From: Ptychodera flava
Taxonomy: Eukaryota > Hemichordata > Enteropneusta > Ptychoderidae
DNA: 64,000 nt
Assembly: GCF_041260155.1 (NCBI RefSeq)
Contig: NC_091929.1
Location: forward strand, 41,233,744-41,297,743
Direction of reading: 5' to 3'
Positions 11,030 through 53,456 of the stretch are shown here, one piece after another. Within the stretch, counting starts at the first letter, position 1. Each line of letters starts with the position of its first letter. The position numbers and the translations under genes are program-made. The notes under the pieces were generated by a model. It had not been told where the DNA came from, made no database searches, and saw only the letters and a list, made by a program, of their open reading frames with translations.

Positions 11030-12050
11030 ATTGGCACTATAGGCATTATCGGATAATATTATCTAAGTTATCTAAGTTAGAGTCTAATATTAGAGGGATT
11101 GGAAATTGGCTGATGCCCGACATGTTGTTTTATCGGATAATATCCGATAAAATCGATTATATCGTCTAAAATCGAAGTTAGAGTCTAATATTAGACGACT
11201 GGCGAAGAGGCAGATGCCCGACATGCTGTTTTATCGGATAATATCCGATAAAATCGATAATATCGTCTAAAATCTAAGTTAGAGTCTAATATTAGACGAG
11301 TGGGGAAGAGGCAGATGCCCGACATGCTGTTTTATCGGATAATATCCGATAAAATCGATAATATCGTCTAAAATCTAAGTTAGAGTCTAATATTAGACGA
11401 GTTGGGAAGAGGCAGATGCCCGACATGCTGTTTTATCGGATAATATCCGATAAAATCGATAATATCGTCTAAAATCTAAGTTAGAGTCTAATATTAGACG
11501 AGTGGGAAGAGGCAGATGCCCGACATGCTGTTTTATCGGATAATATCCGATAAAATCGAAAATATCGTCTAAAATCTAAGTTAGAGTCTAATTATAGACG
11601 GGTGGGGAAGAGGCAGATGCCAGACATGCTCTTTTATTGGATAATATAGTGGCCACTTCACTACCTGTCTAATATTAGACTCTAACTTCGATTTTAGACG
11701 ATATTATCGATTTTATCGGATATTATCCGATAAAACAGCATGTCGGGCATCAGCCATACCTCACTCGTCTAATATTAGACACTAACATCTAAGTTAGAGT
11801 CTAATATTAGACGAGTGGGGAAGAGGCAGATGCCCGACATGCTGTTTTATCGGATAATATCCGATAAAATCGATAATATCGTCTAACTTCTAAGTTAGAG
11901 TCTAATATTAGAAGCAGATGGGTGGAAAATTCTAAAAACGCTGTTTTATCGGATAAAATCGATAATATTATCCCTATTAGATCACTTTGGTCTCATGTTC
12001 CTGGTACTCTCTAACTTAGAAATATTAGACGATATTATCCGATAATAAAG
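11030..12050. repeat. 101-bp palindromic satellite array
   Basis: About six head-to-tail monomers start near 11110, 11211, 11312, 11413, 11513 and 11614 (period about 101). One or two monomers in the opposite direction follow (about 11650-11790), then forward partial units to about 12045. Each monomer holds several palindromes: TTTTATCGGATA with its complement around one base, CGATAATATCG, and the perfect GTCTAATATTAGAC. The sequence GCCCGACATG marks each unit. No coding potential. Confidence 0.9.
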
Positions 12051-12083
12051 AAAAAGCCTATGTCGCGCCTTCATGGATTAGAG

Positions 12084-12455
12084 CACAGGCGACCCAATAG
12101 GTTCTGAGTTTTTCACACTGTTTTCTCTATCATTTTCTCTCCTTTCTTCATGCTCTGAATGATCGGAATAAATAAAATAAATGGTTTATATTACCTAACC
12201 TAGCCTCTGTGACTCTTTATTTATTTTACACTCCATTACAAGGACGTATATCTCTCATACACACATGCTGTAATTAATTAGTCAACACAACTAATTATGC
12301 TAATCCGTGGACTTATCAGAGGTTGGTCAACATCGGAAAGATAGTGATGTTAATGTTGTAGTAACCATTCCTATCTTTCGAGATGTTGACCAATCCGTAA
12401 AATCCCTGATAGAGAAAACAGTGTGAAAAACTCAGAACCTATTGGGTCGCCTGTG
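12084..12455. mobile_element. 372-bp MITE with 49-bp perfect terminal inverted repeats
   Basis: The arms 12084-12132 and 12407-12455 are exact reverse complements starting CACAGGCGACCC. They are flanked by near-identical 7-bp repeats, ATTAGAG (12077-12083) and ATTAGAT (12456-12462). A second nested hairpin has arms beginning TTGGTCAACATC (about 12323-12345) and ending GATGTTGACCAA. There is no coding sequence. The superfamily is uncertain; the duplication length is close to the 8 bp of hAT elements. Confidence 0.85.
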
Positions 12456-12462
12456 ATTAGAT

Positions 12463-12838
12463 AGGACTAACTTGTTAATGCATGACTCGGGGGATATTTG
12501 TATGTGCTTTACCAGCATTATACTCCTGTACCAGCATTATACTCCTGTTTTGACCGTAATAAAGGAATTTATAAACGACGAGACTTACATTATTCTTATT
12601 ACGTAGTAGGACTACATTTTTTATCAAACGTTCACTGTAAAGGCTACGTCACGCTGTATACCCAACGTTGTTTGGGTAGTTGTTACATGTATATACATCC
12701 AACCAGTAAGAAGTTTAGTATTTTAGTGTTAATATCGCGTCAACCATAGACCCTCGAGAAAAACGGGACAGACAACTGCGATAGACATACTATCTTAAAA
12801 TATCTCATTTCGAGAAACTATTTCTGATAGGAAGTATT
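12463..12838. other. Spacer before H2B-2
   Basis: No gene. A 20-base direct repeat (TACCAGCATTATACTCCTGT) occurs twice near 12510-12550. The last 80 bases, read in reverse, weakly match the DNA just beyond H2B-1. Confidence 0.4.
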
Positions 12839-12841
12839 TAC

Positions 12842-12884
12842 GGTAGTTCTCTTTTTTGAGGATGTGGTGGCCCTGAAAAGGGCC
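12842..12884 (-). terminator. Histone mRNA 3' stem-loop and downstream element (H2B-2)
   Basis: On the minus strand the stem-loop is at 12869-12884, with the purine-rich element to its left. The module is identical to those of both H2A loci, including the post-stop hairpin (about 12896-12910). Confidence 0.95.
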
Positions 12885-12913
12885 GTTTGGTATGTGTATG
12901 CTAGGCATACGAT

Positions 12914-13281
<368 letters not shown>

Positions 13282-13618
13282 TATGAACGACACTGATATG
13301 AAGTTCGGAGTACCGGCCACTTGGAAGTGACGCCTATTTATAGTTATTTGTATGCAATAAGGGATTGTCGATCTTAGGCGGGAAAGGAGTGCGAACGGGT
13401 TAGGAATCATCAAACCACTTAAGTATACAATGTACTGATGTATGTGTACCCTAAATGACCTTGTCAATGGTACTGTTCAACCATTGGTCAATGCATTCGA
13501 CAATTGCGTTTGATTGGTTCAGATTAACGCCTATACGGATCTCTTCGATCTGTATAAATACTGGTGTGGAAGGCGCCAATTTATCTCAGTTTGAATCTAC
13601 ATTCAAGCAATAAACAAG
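13282..13618. promoter_or_regulatory. Bidirectional H2B/H2A promoter, copy 2 (inverted)
   Basis: The H2B side carries TATAAATA on the minus strand (13335-13342) and a damaged octamer. The H2A side carries CCAAT boxes as ATTGG (13483-13487 and 13513-13517) and TATAAATA (13553-13560). It is homologous to 4164-4483 in the opposite orientation. Confidence 0.8.
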
Positions 13619-13995
<377 letters not shown>

Positions 13996-14024
13996 ATCGT
14001 ATGCCTAGCATACACATACCAAAC

Positions 14025-14068
14025 GGCCCTTTTCAGGGCCACCACATCCTCAAAAAAGAGAACTACCG
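14025..14068 (+). terminator. Histone mRNA 3' stem-loop and downstream element (H2A-2)
   Basis: The stem-loop GGCCCTTTTCAGGGCC is at 14025-14040, followed by CTCAAAAAAGAGAACTACC. The post-stop hairpin lies at about 13999-14013. Confidence 0.95.
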
Positions 14069-14084
14069 TAATACTTCAACACAC

Positions 14085-14207
14085 ACACGTATATATATAT
14101 AATATATATATATATATAATTATATATATATATATAATATATATACTTGTTTAGTTCAAGATCAGCTAGAGTAGAGTGCTCAATACTAGAGTAGAGCAAA
14201 TACACAT

Positions 14208-14253
<46 letters not shown>

Positions 14254-14306
14254 AAATGTATACAATGTGCCCTCCGGTTATCACCATATTGGCTTTATGG
14301 TATATA

Positions 14307-14376
<70 letters not shown>

Positions 14377-14385
14377 TATATCCAA
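14085..14385. repeat. (AT)n microsatellite cluster
   Basis: Three long AT/TA tracts (about 14088-14147, 14208-14248 and 14300-14385) are separated by short unique DNA. The flanks CACAATGTGTATAT and ATATACACAAAATG are partly complementary. Confidence 0.95.
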
Positions 14386-15231
14386 AGCATTGCGAGAGAA
14401 ATAAACAATATAATTCAGTGCAAAAAGAAAAAAAATATACTCTATTGTTGAAAGTTGCCAGACTTTGACGATGTTTACCTTTATCAGGTCAGACCACATA
14501 CCAGTACTTTGAAAACTAGGCAGTGAGAATTAATATTGAGAATAAATAAGTTAAATGATATTGTAATTATGAGGGCACAGTAGGTCTGGTTACAAAGGCT
14601 TGACCTGACGGAATGACGCTCATAATTATATCATAATTTTTACATTACGGCGTGCATTCTATTTCTCTGAATGTGCACGATGTTGCAGTGCTTGTTGAAT
14701 ATCTTCGCAAATATTTCTTATTTAATCAATATGGATCCCGGAATACACTTCACAATTGTCTGATCTACATATTCCCACTTGAATGAGCAAAATGTCCCTC
14801 ATTGATTGATTTTTTGCTGTGAACTTTTGTCCAGGCCCTGAGAAGGTAGATTTTCACACGCTACAATAATTCTTGCTTGTCGAGCCACCACCGACCCGTA
14901 GATGTTTAATCAGTACTTACTTAATTGTTAGAGGGCGCTAGCACAAGCCACCCGTACAAACGATGACCCAGCAGCCGAACTTTTGTTAAATCGTTATTTT
15001 TGTCCCGTAACCAGCACATTTCTTGTCCTTCTTTAATAATATTGAAATAAAAAAGTGCTGCCCATATCCAATCAATTTAATTTGTACAATATATAATTCT
15101 ATGAAAAGCCAAGAGTGCACGCCTTGCTAAATTCTCTACAAAAATAAATAGTGCACACCCAGGGCATGTCAAATAGTCAAGGCAATACTGTATATTGTGC
15201 ACAAGACAAAATAAATGCCTAACAGTATTGT

Positions 15232-15569
15232 AAATAGGGACCATGACGGTGCCTCCAAATTGAGACTTAAACTTTTGTTCAAACTTTCTGAAGGGAAACT
15301 CTAAACATCCCTCTCGAAAATCAAGAATAAAAGTCAAGGGTCACCATGTAAAATTTGGTATCAGAGAAATATTTACAGACACTTGAAATGTAAAATGGCC
15401 GCCATCTCCGTGTTAACTCTATGGGGAAAATTAGAAATTTTAGATTTTCAAAGAATAAGGTGGTGAACCTTTTTCTTACTCCAAAAGCTTTAAAGTGAGC
15501 TTCACAAGTGGTTGATCAGAAAAGAATTGTAGAAATTTGAGAGTCTGTCCCAGAGGTGCACATTCTAAC
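15232..15569. mobile_element. TTAA MITE, family B, copy 1
   Basis: About 340 bp, ending GAGGTGCACATTCTAAC before TTAA (15570-15573). The body shares AAAATGGCCGCCAT, GTGTTAACTCTATGG and AAAATCAAGAATAAAA with copies at 28760 and 32031. Confidence 0.65.
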
Positions 15570-15918
15570 TTAATGCAGCCATACCAGGCTTCAATCATAG
15601 ATTATCTCGGCTTTTCTCAAGGCTCTATGCTTTGACAAACTAATTCTGGTATGGACTAACGTTCCGTTGTCAAAATAACAGTGGACATGAAACACAATCA
15701 GGCTGTGTTTATAAGTAGAATATGTATTTTGGAGTGATTTTGTGAGTAGAATAGGAAAATGTACATTACAAATTGAACCTAAAACAGTAGAAGATCCATC
15801 AAACAGGCAGTGGAATTTGAAGTGGTTTCTGGGGTTTGTTATAAGATCACTGACAGGAGAACCAAGATTATAAAGCTTTTGAAAATGAGAGGTATGGTAT
15901 GAGAAAACAGGGATTTAA

Positions 15919-16131
15919 CCCTCTGACCGCCAAAGTCAATTTTTGTCGCCCTTATAAAGTATACCTCTGTCAATTTTTGTCAGATTTTTGCCAAAATTTT
16001 GGTAAAAAACTGTGGCTGATGAAATGTGTTCCTTTGGTCCAAAATTATCAGAAAAATTACAGAAAAGTTCATAAAAATTGGTAAAATGTTTAACTAAAAT
16101 TTTGAATGGAAAAAATACAGCACTCAAAGGG
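15919..16131 (-). mobile_element. TTAA MITE, family A (piggyBac-like ends), copy 1
   Basis: About 215 bp. The end CCCTCTGA is preceded by TTAA (15915-15918) and the other end reads CTCAAAGGG. The body shares CAAAATTTTGGCAAAAATCTG, here reversed, with copies at 19140, 28240, 37539, 39981 and 48560. Confidence 0.7.
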
Positions 16132-17999
16132 TCATTAATGCAGTATAAAGCCAAGATCCCCTCAGAGGGTAGAATTCAGAGGAAACCAGGAGAGAATAGA
16201 AAGATATTTTGAGGTCACCAAATTTCAAGAGTTACAGCTACTGGGGCTTTAACAGATCTGTGCAATTATACAATGTCATTGGAGAGATACTTTGAACTTG
16301 AATATTGCTTTCTGCATTCGATGGTCATTTCTAAACCACGTTTAGAAATGACTGTCAACAGTTTCTTGTACTAACACATCAACCTGAAATAATGATCCAT
16401 ACACAGTTCATGTTTTGTTCCTGGGGTTTTATCAAACCAGAAAAAAATGTATATATACTTCAACAAAAAAGAAAGAAAACGTTCTCAAAACTTGCTTCTC
16501 ATAAACTATCAAAGTACACTGATGCAACTAAAAATGGTGAAGAAAAATGCAGCATGTAAGTACATGGTCAGTGAGGGAATGGTGCTATATGATTTCTATT
16601 TACATACATCTGTACATGCGCAATGTGTACCACTGTGCGGGTTCGTCTGGTTTCTTGTCATTTTGTTCACTTAATCAAGATCACAGTCTTGGTAAGCCGC
16701 TGCCACAATCTTGCATTAATGAATCTCCGACAAACAAAGTCAGCTGTTGGAATAATTTGACTAATTTCTCACTACTGCAAATAGCTCGTCTTGTGCTAAG
16801 GGGTCAAACTGCATACTGAAATGCATTGTGGGTAAATCGCTGACTTCTCACCGCAGCATGAGTTTGAGATAGTGATCTGATAAACACTTTTAATGCAAGT
16901 ACAATAGTTTTCATGGCAAAAAGTTCTGTTTGTTTGTGAAACTAGATAAACCCATGTTCTTTCATCTTTTTAGGCATTGCCAGTATGAAATTCCTGTATA
17001 ACCTACCGTAAAACTTTACTTTGACTTCTGTCATCTCATGTGTTTTTCCTGTAGAAATCTGCCATATTGAAGATACAGTCGACCGCCTGACTTTTATGAC
17101 TCACTTAGGTGGTAAAATCGTATTAAAGGTACTGAGCATTGTCTCATGTTACAAGTCACCCATATTGCTAAGCATCTTGAAACAACAGACGGTAGACGCT
17201 TCTACTGTATGTTGTAACATGTTGAAAAGTGCTCCACAAGACAAACCATAGGCAATGCTAACAAGACACCACAGAAGCAGAAACACTCTTGAACATTTTT
17301 CCCTGTTGTGCTAACTTCCTCACATAAATGGGTAAGAAGCAATTCAACTGCCTAGTGATAAATAATTTTATAAACTTGACAAACAAAACACATTGACAGG
17401 GAAATGCCCGATACATCTAAGAATAAATATAAGTACAAAACTAAAAGGCAATGTGGCAAGTCTAAACTCATGCATATACAAAGGTGAACTATTTAATTTT
17501 GAAAAATATTTGTAAATATTTCAGTTGGTTTCAAATAGACAGATTATTTGAGTCAATTAGCATCAATTCTACAAGAAATAACTGTTAATTAGGTAGTTCT
17601 AGGGAGAACTAAGATTCCAGATGGGACGATGTTAAACTGACTTGTATCGTTAGGGTTATCTGTGTTTCTTGTTTTATTACCCATGTGACCTTTACATGAT
17701 CTTAAATGTCCCTGTTGCTTGCCATTTGACCTTTTGATGAAGAAAAGACAAGATCTTCAAAGTCCCAGCTAAACACTTTTCAATTAATGCGGCGAGTATG
17801 TGCAAATAAAGAGATTGGAGAAATATTAGAAAAGTCATTCACTGCATCAGGTATATTATATAAGAAGAAACCAACTATCCGATTTACAATTTTTGTCTTT
17901 ATGAACTTTCATCATCAGTTCTAAAGCGATGTTGATCAGCCGTATCATAGTACAAATTAACCAATCACGGCTGGTCTTCTCATATGACAAAATATTTTT

Positions 18000-18306
18000 T
18001 AAGTAACAGGGCCATTTGACATGACAAATGGCAACTTACATGCCACCTCTGTGATGTATCTGTCCCATGTTACGTGAATGGTAAAATGTCCGTACCATGT
18101 CACATGACAGATGTCAAAGGTCAATACAAAATCACATCATGATCGTCCAATGTCAGACGTCAAGCTTTGTATCATATCAGTCTCATGACAAATAGCCCAT
18201 ATCACATGACCAATAGTCTCTTGTCACATGACAAATAGCCAATATCACATGACTAAGTTAGCATGTCCCAGCTATGCCACAGATTCACGTCACATGACTG
18301 AAATAT
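18000..18306 (-). promoter_or_regulatory. Cluster of CACATGAC motifs in the putative synaptotagmin 3' UTR
   Basis: At least six copies of (T/G)CACATGAC or a close variant occur within 300 bases, several followed by AAATAG. CACATG is an E-box half-match. It could be a diverged tandem repeat as well as a regulatory cluster. Confidence 0.35.
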
Positions 18307-48267
<29,961 letters not shown>

Positions 48268-48540
48268 TCTTGATTTCTGTGTGAGGTTCCCAAAAGTTAC
48301 ATGGTAGTACTCGGTGATAACCGTTCCTTCATTCTGACTACAAACACAGCCAGCGGACGTGACGTGGAGAAGTCAGTACCTGTTTGACGAGCGCGTAAGT
48401 CGTGACGACAAAGAATCAAAACAGCAGCATTGTTGAAGTTTCGTGACCCCCACTCACTTGGCTGCACTCACAATGTCCGCAGGGCGCGGTTGCAGAGACG
48501 CCCCCTAGTGACCGTTTCTGTGAACAATTTGCAAACCTAA
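48268..48540 (-). promoter_or_regulatory. Putative 5' UTR and promoter of the synaptotagmin gene
   Basis: A start-stop upstream frame (ATGTAA, 48297-48302, minus strand) lies 30-35 bases before the main ATG. A CRE-like TGACGTGG is at 48360-48367. The region is richer in CpG than its surroundings and has no TATA box. The transcription start is not visible. Confidence 0.45.
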
Positions 48541-48559
48541 TCATCAACGTCCGCATTTA

Positions 48560-48778
48560 CCCTTTGAGTGCCGTAAGTTTTTCCAACCAAAATTTTAGTA
48601 CAACATTTTACCAGTTTTTGCGAATTTTTCTGTAATTTTTAGGATAATTTTGGACAAAATAGATATCATATTTTATTTGCTACAGTTCTTTATCAAAATT
48701 TTGGCAAAAATCTGAAAAAAATTACTAGAAATTGCATATTTTATAAAAGTGACAAAATTGACTTTGGCGCTCAAAGTG
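48560..48778 (+). mobile_element. TTAA MITE, family A, copy 6
   Basis: It starts CCCTTTGAGTGCCG and ends GGCGCTCAAAGTG followed by TTAA (48779-48782). It lies just upstream of the synaptotagmin 5' end. Confidence 0.75.
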
Positions 48779-49499
48779 TTAACGCTCACTTAATAGTTCA
48801 TGGAAATATGATTCGAACATTTGTCTCTTCTTTTTACTAAAGTTTCCGGTATATAAAAATAACATTTGAGGGAAGTGAGATCTTGAAAAAAATACATAAA
48901 AAATCTAAGAATGTAAAAAACCCATCACATCAGCAACGATCAAATTTGGACAACCTGTAGGCCCGACGCAATTTATGTCGATCACACACGAGTTAACGTT
49001 TTATCCTCACCGATATGACAAATTACCCTAATTTAACATCATACACTTGTCACTGAAACCCTGTGAACCTAGTAATTTTATTTCATTGCATGTAACACTG
49101 ACGTCGTGAATGCGTGTGATAATGTTGTATGTTTTTAATGTGAACGATTTACTCCGGCGATGAACGACAGCCTTATAATGATTCTGTGATTGTGACTCAA
49201 TAGAATGTGGACCAAGATAACCTAGTCCATCCGTACGTCGTAGGTTCGTGGAATAGCCATGTTAATACTGGCACCAGCCTTCAAATAACAGTTTCAAATT
49301 TTTCGCATACTCCATCCAAGGACATTTTTTACCCTTTCTTTTTTCAATCGAGAGTAAAATCATGGTTCACTCTGTAAATGTGTGACTACAGAAGCAGATT
49401 GCCTCGAATTTTCAAAATCTGAAATTCAAATTTGGCTCATTACCGTATGTATTCCTGAATCTGCCTCCATGACAGATATTCAGCCTTGAATATTTACAA

Positions 49500-49700
49500 C
49501 ACTGTTCTAGTCTACCGCTTGTTGGGACTCATTTTGAAGTGCTTGGAGTAACTAAGATTTTCAACTTTTTAGATTTGTAAAAATCGACTGGGATGGTTGA
49601 CATTCCAATTCTAAATATTGGTAAATGTAGGTAATTTGTTTCTCTAGTACCAACATTAGCATGGTTAACCCCTGAATTTTATTCTTGATTTTTTTTAATA
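49500..49700 (-). repeat. TTAA MITE family B remnant
   Basis: GTTGGGACTCATTTTGAAGTGCTTGGAGTAA and TTGTTTCTCTAGTACCAA match the family B body. The ends are lost. Confidence 0.45.
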
Positions 49701-50879
49701 ATAACAAGCAGAGCAAATCACTCGTTTTGTGTTTTCCCTTGGTGCCTACATATATATGCGCACTTAATCCCACTACACTGCCAGCTGTTTATAACGCAAT
49801 CTGCAGAAACACTCCGTACAACCCGCATCCCGTGTCGATGCATGTCATCTTTGCTGTAATTATGAAGATAATTGGCTTGCTATACGTAACCTATCCACAT
49901 TTCATCGTATTCACGTAGGACCCATAATAACGTTAACAGCCCATATTCCGGGATTTTGCTGACGAAAAACTTGTGCAAACTGAATACAATAAGTTGCGAA
50001 ATATCTAGCTGCAAACAATTATATTATCGGACTAAAGTCCAATAATATTACCATTTTATCAAACGCCCAGTCTTATCCATCAAAAATCATTTTTGTCGAC
50101 GTTTGTAGAATAGAATATACCTACGCAATATTTCATGGATGCAATCGCGATACCTACATACCTATATGATAGATGTGCCATCACTAGAATCAAATTCAGT
50201 ACAGAACAGTGAACAAAGGAGTCATGTAGGCCCAGTACACACTATTTTCCCTTCGAGATCTGGAATATTTGTAAACGATAAATGGCTCTCCGTGTAAGTT
50301 TTTGCCCCAAGAGTTCTACAACTTTGTTTTTTAACTTTTCAATCTGACTTTTGTATAGGCTATATCTCTTTTTTGCAAACACAGCCAGGCTATCCATTGC
50401 CATTGTCCATATCTACTCCCTTTCCAACATTTAATTAATGGTGCACCCCAAGGAAAGAAAATAGTCGTATGGATGGTGAACAGAAGCTCGATAGAACCAA
50501 ATATGGCGAGGAAGTTGTAACATCGCCAGCAGTATGCTAAAACAAGTCGCTAACCATTCTTGATGCTGGACGAACTATAGCGCAACACAAATATCAGACT
50601 TAATAAATTAACACTATTGTACGTTGCAGTAATTATATGCAGAGTTAAATTATTGCTCGCATATTTAATAACCAAGGAAATCGTTAAATCAAAGCAGACA
50701 GTCCGATAACGTCATACAAGTATACCAAGACCCTCGATTTGATGTTGTCACGAGTATAGAAGATTGTACTGACGTGGCTGAATTCACACCGTTCCTGGGT
50801 ACTTGTATGAGTAAAGAGGCCATTATTTCATCGTCTAGTATTGGTTTTTGCCAACAAAGCGTACAAAAGCATGTGAAAC

Positions 50880-50882
<3 letters not shown>

Positions 50883-50959
<77 letters not shown>
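50883..50959. repeat. (GA)n microsatellite
   Basis: About 38 GA units without interruption. Confidence 0.97.
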
Positions 50960-50962
<3 letters not shown>

Positions 50963-53411
50963 CTCTGCCATTGACATTGCCACGATTTCATGCTCAGTCA
51001 AACAGACGATCGCGATGAATGACTTCATCAGTTAATTGCCAATTACATGCCAATTAATAAATTAATTGAAAGCCAATTGACCTAACCACCGATAAACATT
51101 TTGACCTTGCCATATGTCTGTCAAAGGTGATTACACGGCGATGTGAGTGACAAGTGAATGAAATTGATTTCTAATTTCTAATTAATGAATAACGTGGCAT
51201 CGCACTTACTTCAGCACTCTTAATCTTCAGCGGTGATCTCTTCTCGCCTAGTATATACCTTGGATTGCGGCCACGTGTGCACGATGCTTGCACGTACACT
51301 GCACTGCACCCGTGTAGTCCGCCGTGTTCCAACCCAGATTCGATCGACGCGTCTACGTGTCAGGTGTACAGGAGCTATTTACATTGCTGCCATTGGCGTG
51401 ACAGACTGTCCGTCATTTTAAGCAAATGCAACTTTGATACAAAACAAGCCCCATACATCTTGTGTCTGTACACAAAACTGACAGAAAATCTCTCAGGCCT
51501 CAGACTGTTTCGTTTAATTTAATCTGGTACTTCTACCATTAAGTGGCAGCCGCCCGAATAGCCTAGATCAGGGTTTCACGTTTGTTAACCTTACTAAATA
51601 TAGCAACACCTGCTGTTATAGACATAAATCCAGAAAAAAATTGTCCGTTCAGCGCCAATCGTTATTGCTTAAATTATTGTTGGCGCCGGTAACTTGCGGT
51701 TTTATGTGTGGTTGACATTTTAACATTGGCGGTAACCATGTCAAAAGCACCATTTTCGCTATCCTTGTGAGCAATATTTTCCTAAAAGTCTGGTAAAATC
51801 TTTCTGACAAATATTTATTTTTGCACTTATATCACTGATCCCGTGACGACGCGTTGAAACCGCGCTGGTACATCTGTTAGAGAAAACTGTGCTAGCATAG
51901 AAGCCACGGCATATTGCAGTCAGCACGAAGTGTAATCCGCACCTGTTTGTCACAGTTATACCGAGATCTTGATCGAGGAATTTTCTACTTTATAATCGGT
52001 CAAAAAAGCAAAATTGGCAAAAATCAACCATCCCGATGAGAAACCATTCGGAATTTGACTTGCGATTTAAATAGATATCCAAAAAGAAAATAAGCTTATA
52101 CTTTCACAGTTTTCTTTGTAAATTGTAAAGTTGGTTCGTGAGTCATTTTTATCAGCAAGACATCTCACAAAATGGTTATCCCGCCTAAAATATAAAGTAA
52201 ATTGACTACAAATTTGCACATTCCCAAAATAGCAGTTTGAGGGTAAACCGTCTTTAAGTTACAAAATTAGTTTTGAGACCATGACATGACTAAGCCATTT
52301 ATGATTGTTGTGTATTTTGTTTCTAATTTACAAAAATAGTTGGGGACTTTGGAATTTCTTACAATTCCCATCCACAGTGATCTTGAATTAGTTGTTAATC
52401 GAGTCGTTAATCGAGGGTATTTCTTCTCTACCTCACGTCACGGTTCGGGTTACAGGAATATGATAATTTTGGACCAGTATAAGCGACCTTTTAAGTATCT
52501 AAACCCGGAAGGATCATGGATTCAATAATTTTCGCCCGATTTTCATCGAAAGGTCGTCTTTTATCAAACCAACCCAAAATTTTGGCAAGGATTGAACGCC
52601 ATCAGGGGGTGACTCGCCACACTGACATAGCGTGGTACCCGTTGACTGTATTTACACTGATTCACGGGTATTTTCGGATTTTTCACGTCATAGTTGGAAT
52701 ACTAATTAGTATTTTGAGTAAATGAAAATGGCTAGGTACACTGGACACGGAAACTGAGGACCATTTGTAATTTTCATTTCGCCGAATTCTCCTCGTGTGC
52801 CAAATAGGGGTGAATGTCGGGGGACACGTACATCGGCTATTCCATCAACCCAGAAAGACACGAAAGTCGGCATTAATGTCACCTGATAGAAAATGTTATA
52901 AGCCTATAAAGATGAGCGATGTTACTGCTACGACTCTCCAAAGAAAGTTTGTGAAGTTCTGTCCGGAAAATACCATTTTTATGGATAATTTGCCCCGTCA
53001 ATGGAATTTGGCGGGGGGGGGGGGGGGGGGGGCGCACAGGCGATTAACAGCACTGCGTGAAATTGCGAGATCTCGCGAGACTACGGAAAAATAACATTTT
53101 TCGTAAAAAATATGAATTCTAATTTGTGCACAACCGTATTCTTGCAGGGGCCAAAAACCGAATCCTTCTGCGATCTGGTATCGAGAACGGCGGGCCAAAA
53201 AATCTTGGGCGACAGAGTGCAACCCGCAAACTTTTTATTATTACATGGTGGTAAAAACATTGGAGGTTTTGTTTTCATCGTTCTTGCGGAAGATGCGGAC
53301 AAATATTTATTTTTGCAAATTGATGGAAGAAAAATGACGTTCAGCGATCAGCGCTATTGCATACTAAAATGCCAAATATTCTGCTTGCCAAGACAGCCAA
53401 TGCCAAACGGC

Positions 53412-53456
53412 AATTCAGCTATCAAAAATAGCAGTGCTATTTTTGATAGCTGAATT
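53412..53456. repeat. Perfect 45-bp palindrome
   Basis: Arms of 22 bases (53412-53433 and 53435-53456) are exact reverse complements around one central G. The arms start AATTCAGCTATC. It could extrude as a cruciform. Confidence 0.9.

Larger units (their letters stand above)
14386..18306. other. Spacer between histone cluster and synaptotagmin gene
   Basis: No gene is recognised. It contains one copy each of two TTAA MITE families, listed separately. The last 300 bases form the putative synaptotagmin 3' UTR, with a cluster of CACATGAC-type motifs. Confidence 0.5.

Noticed and set aside
14176-14499. Several Tyr/Ile-rich open frames (also 22701-22942)
   Set aside because: They are translations of AT/GT microsatellites.
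53112-53453. 113-codon open frame as a gene
   Set aside because: It runs into a perfect palindrome, has no recognisable domain, and has no splice or promoter support.
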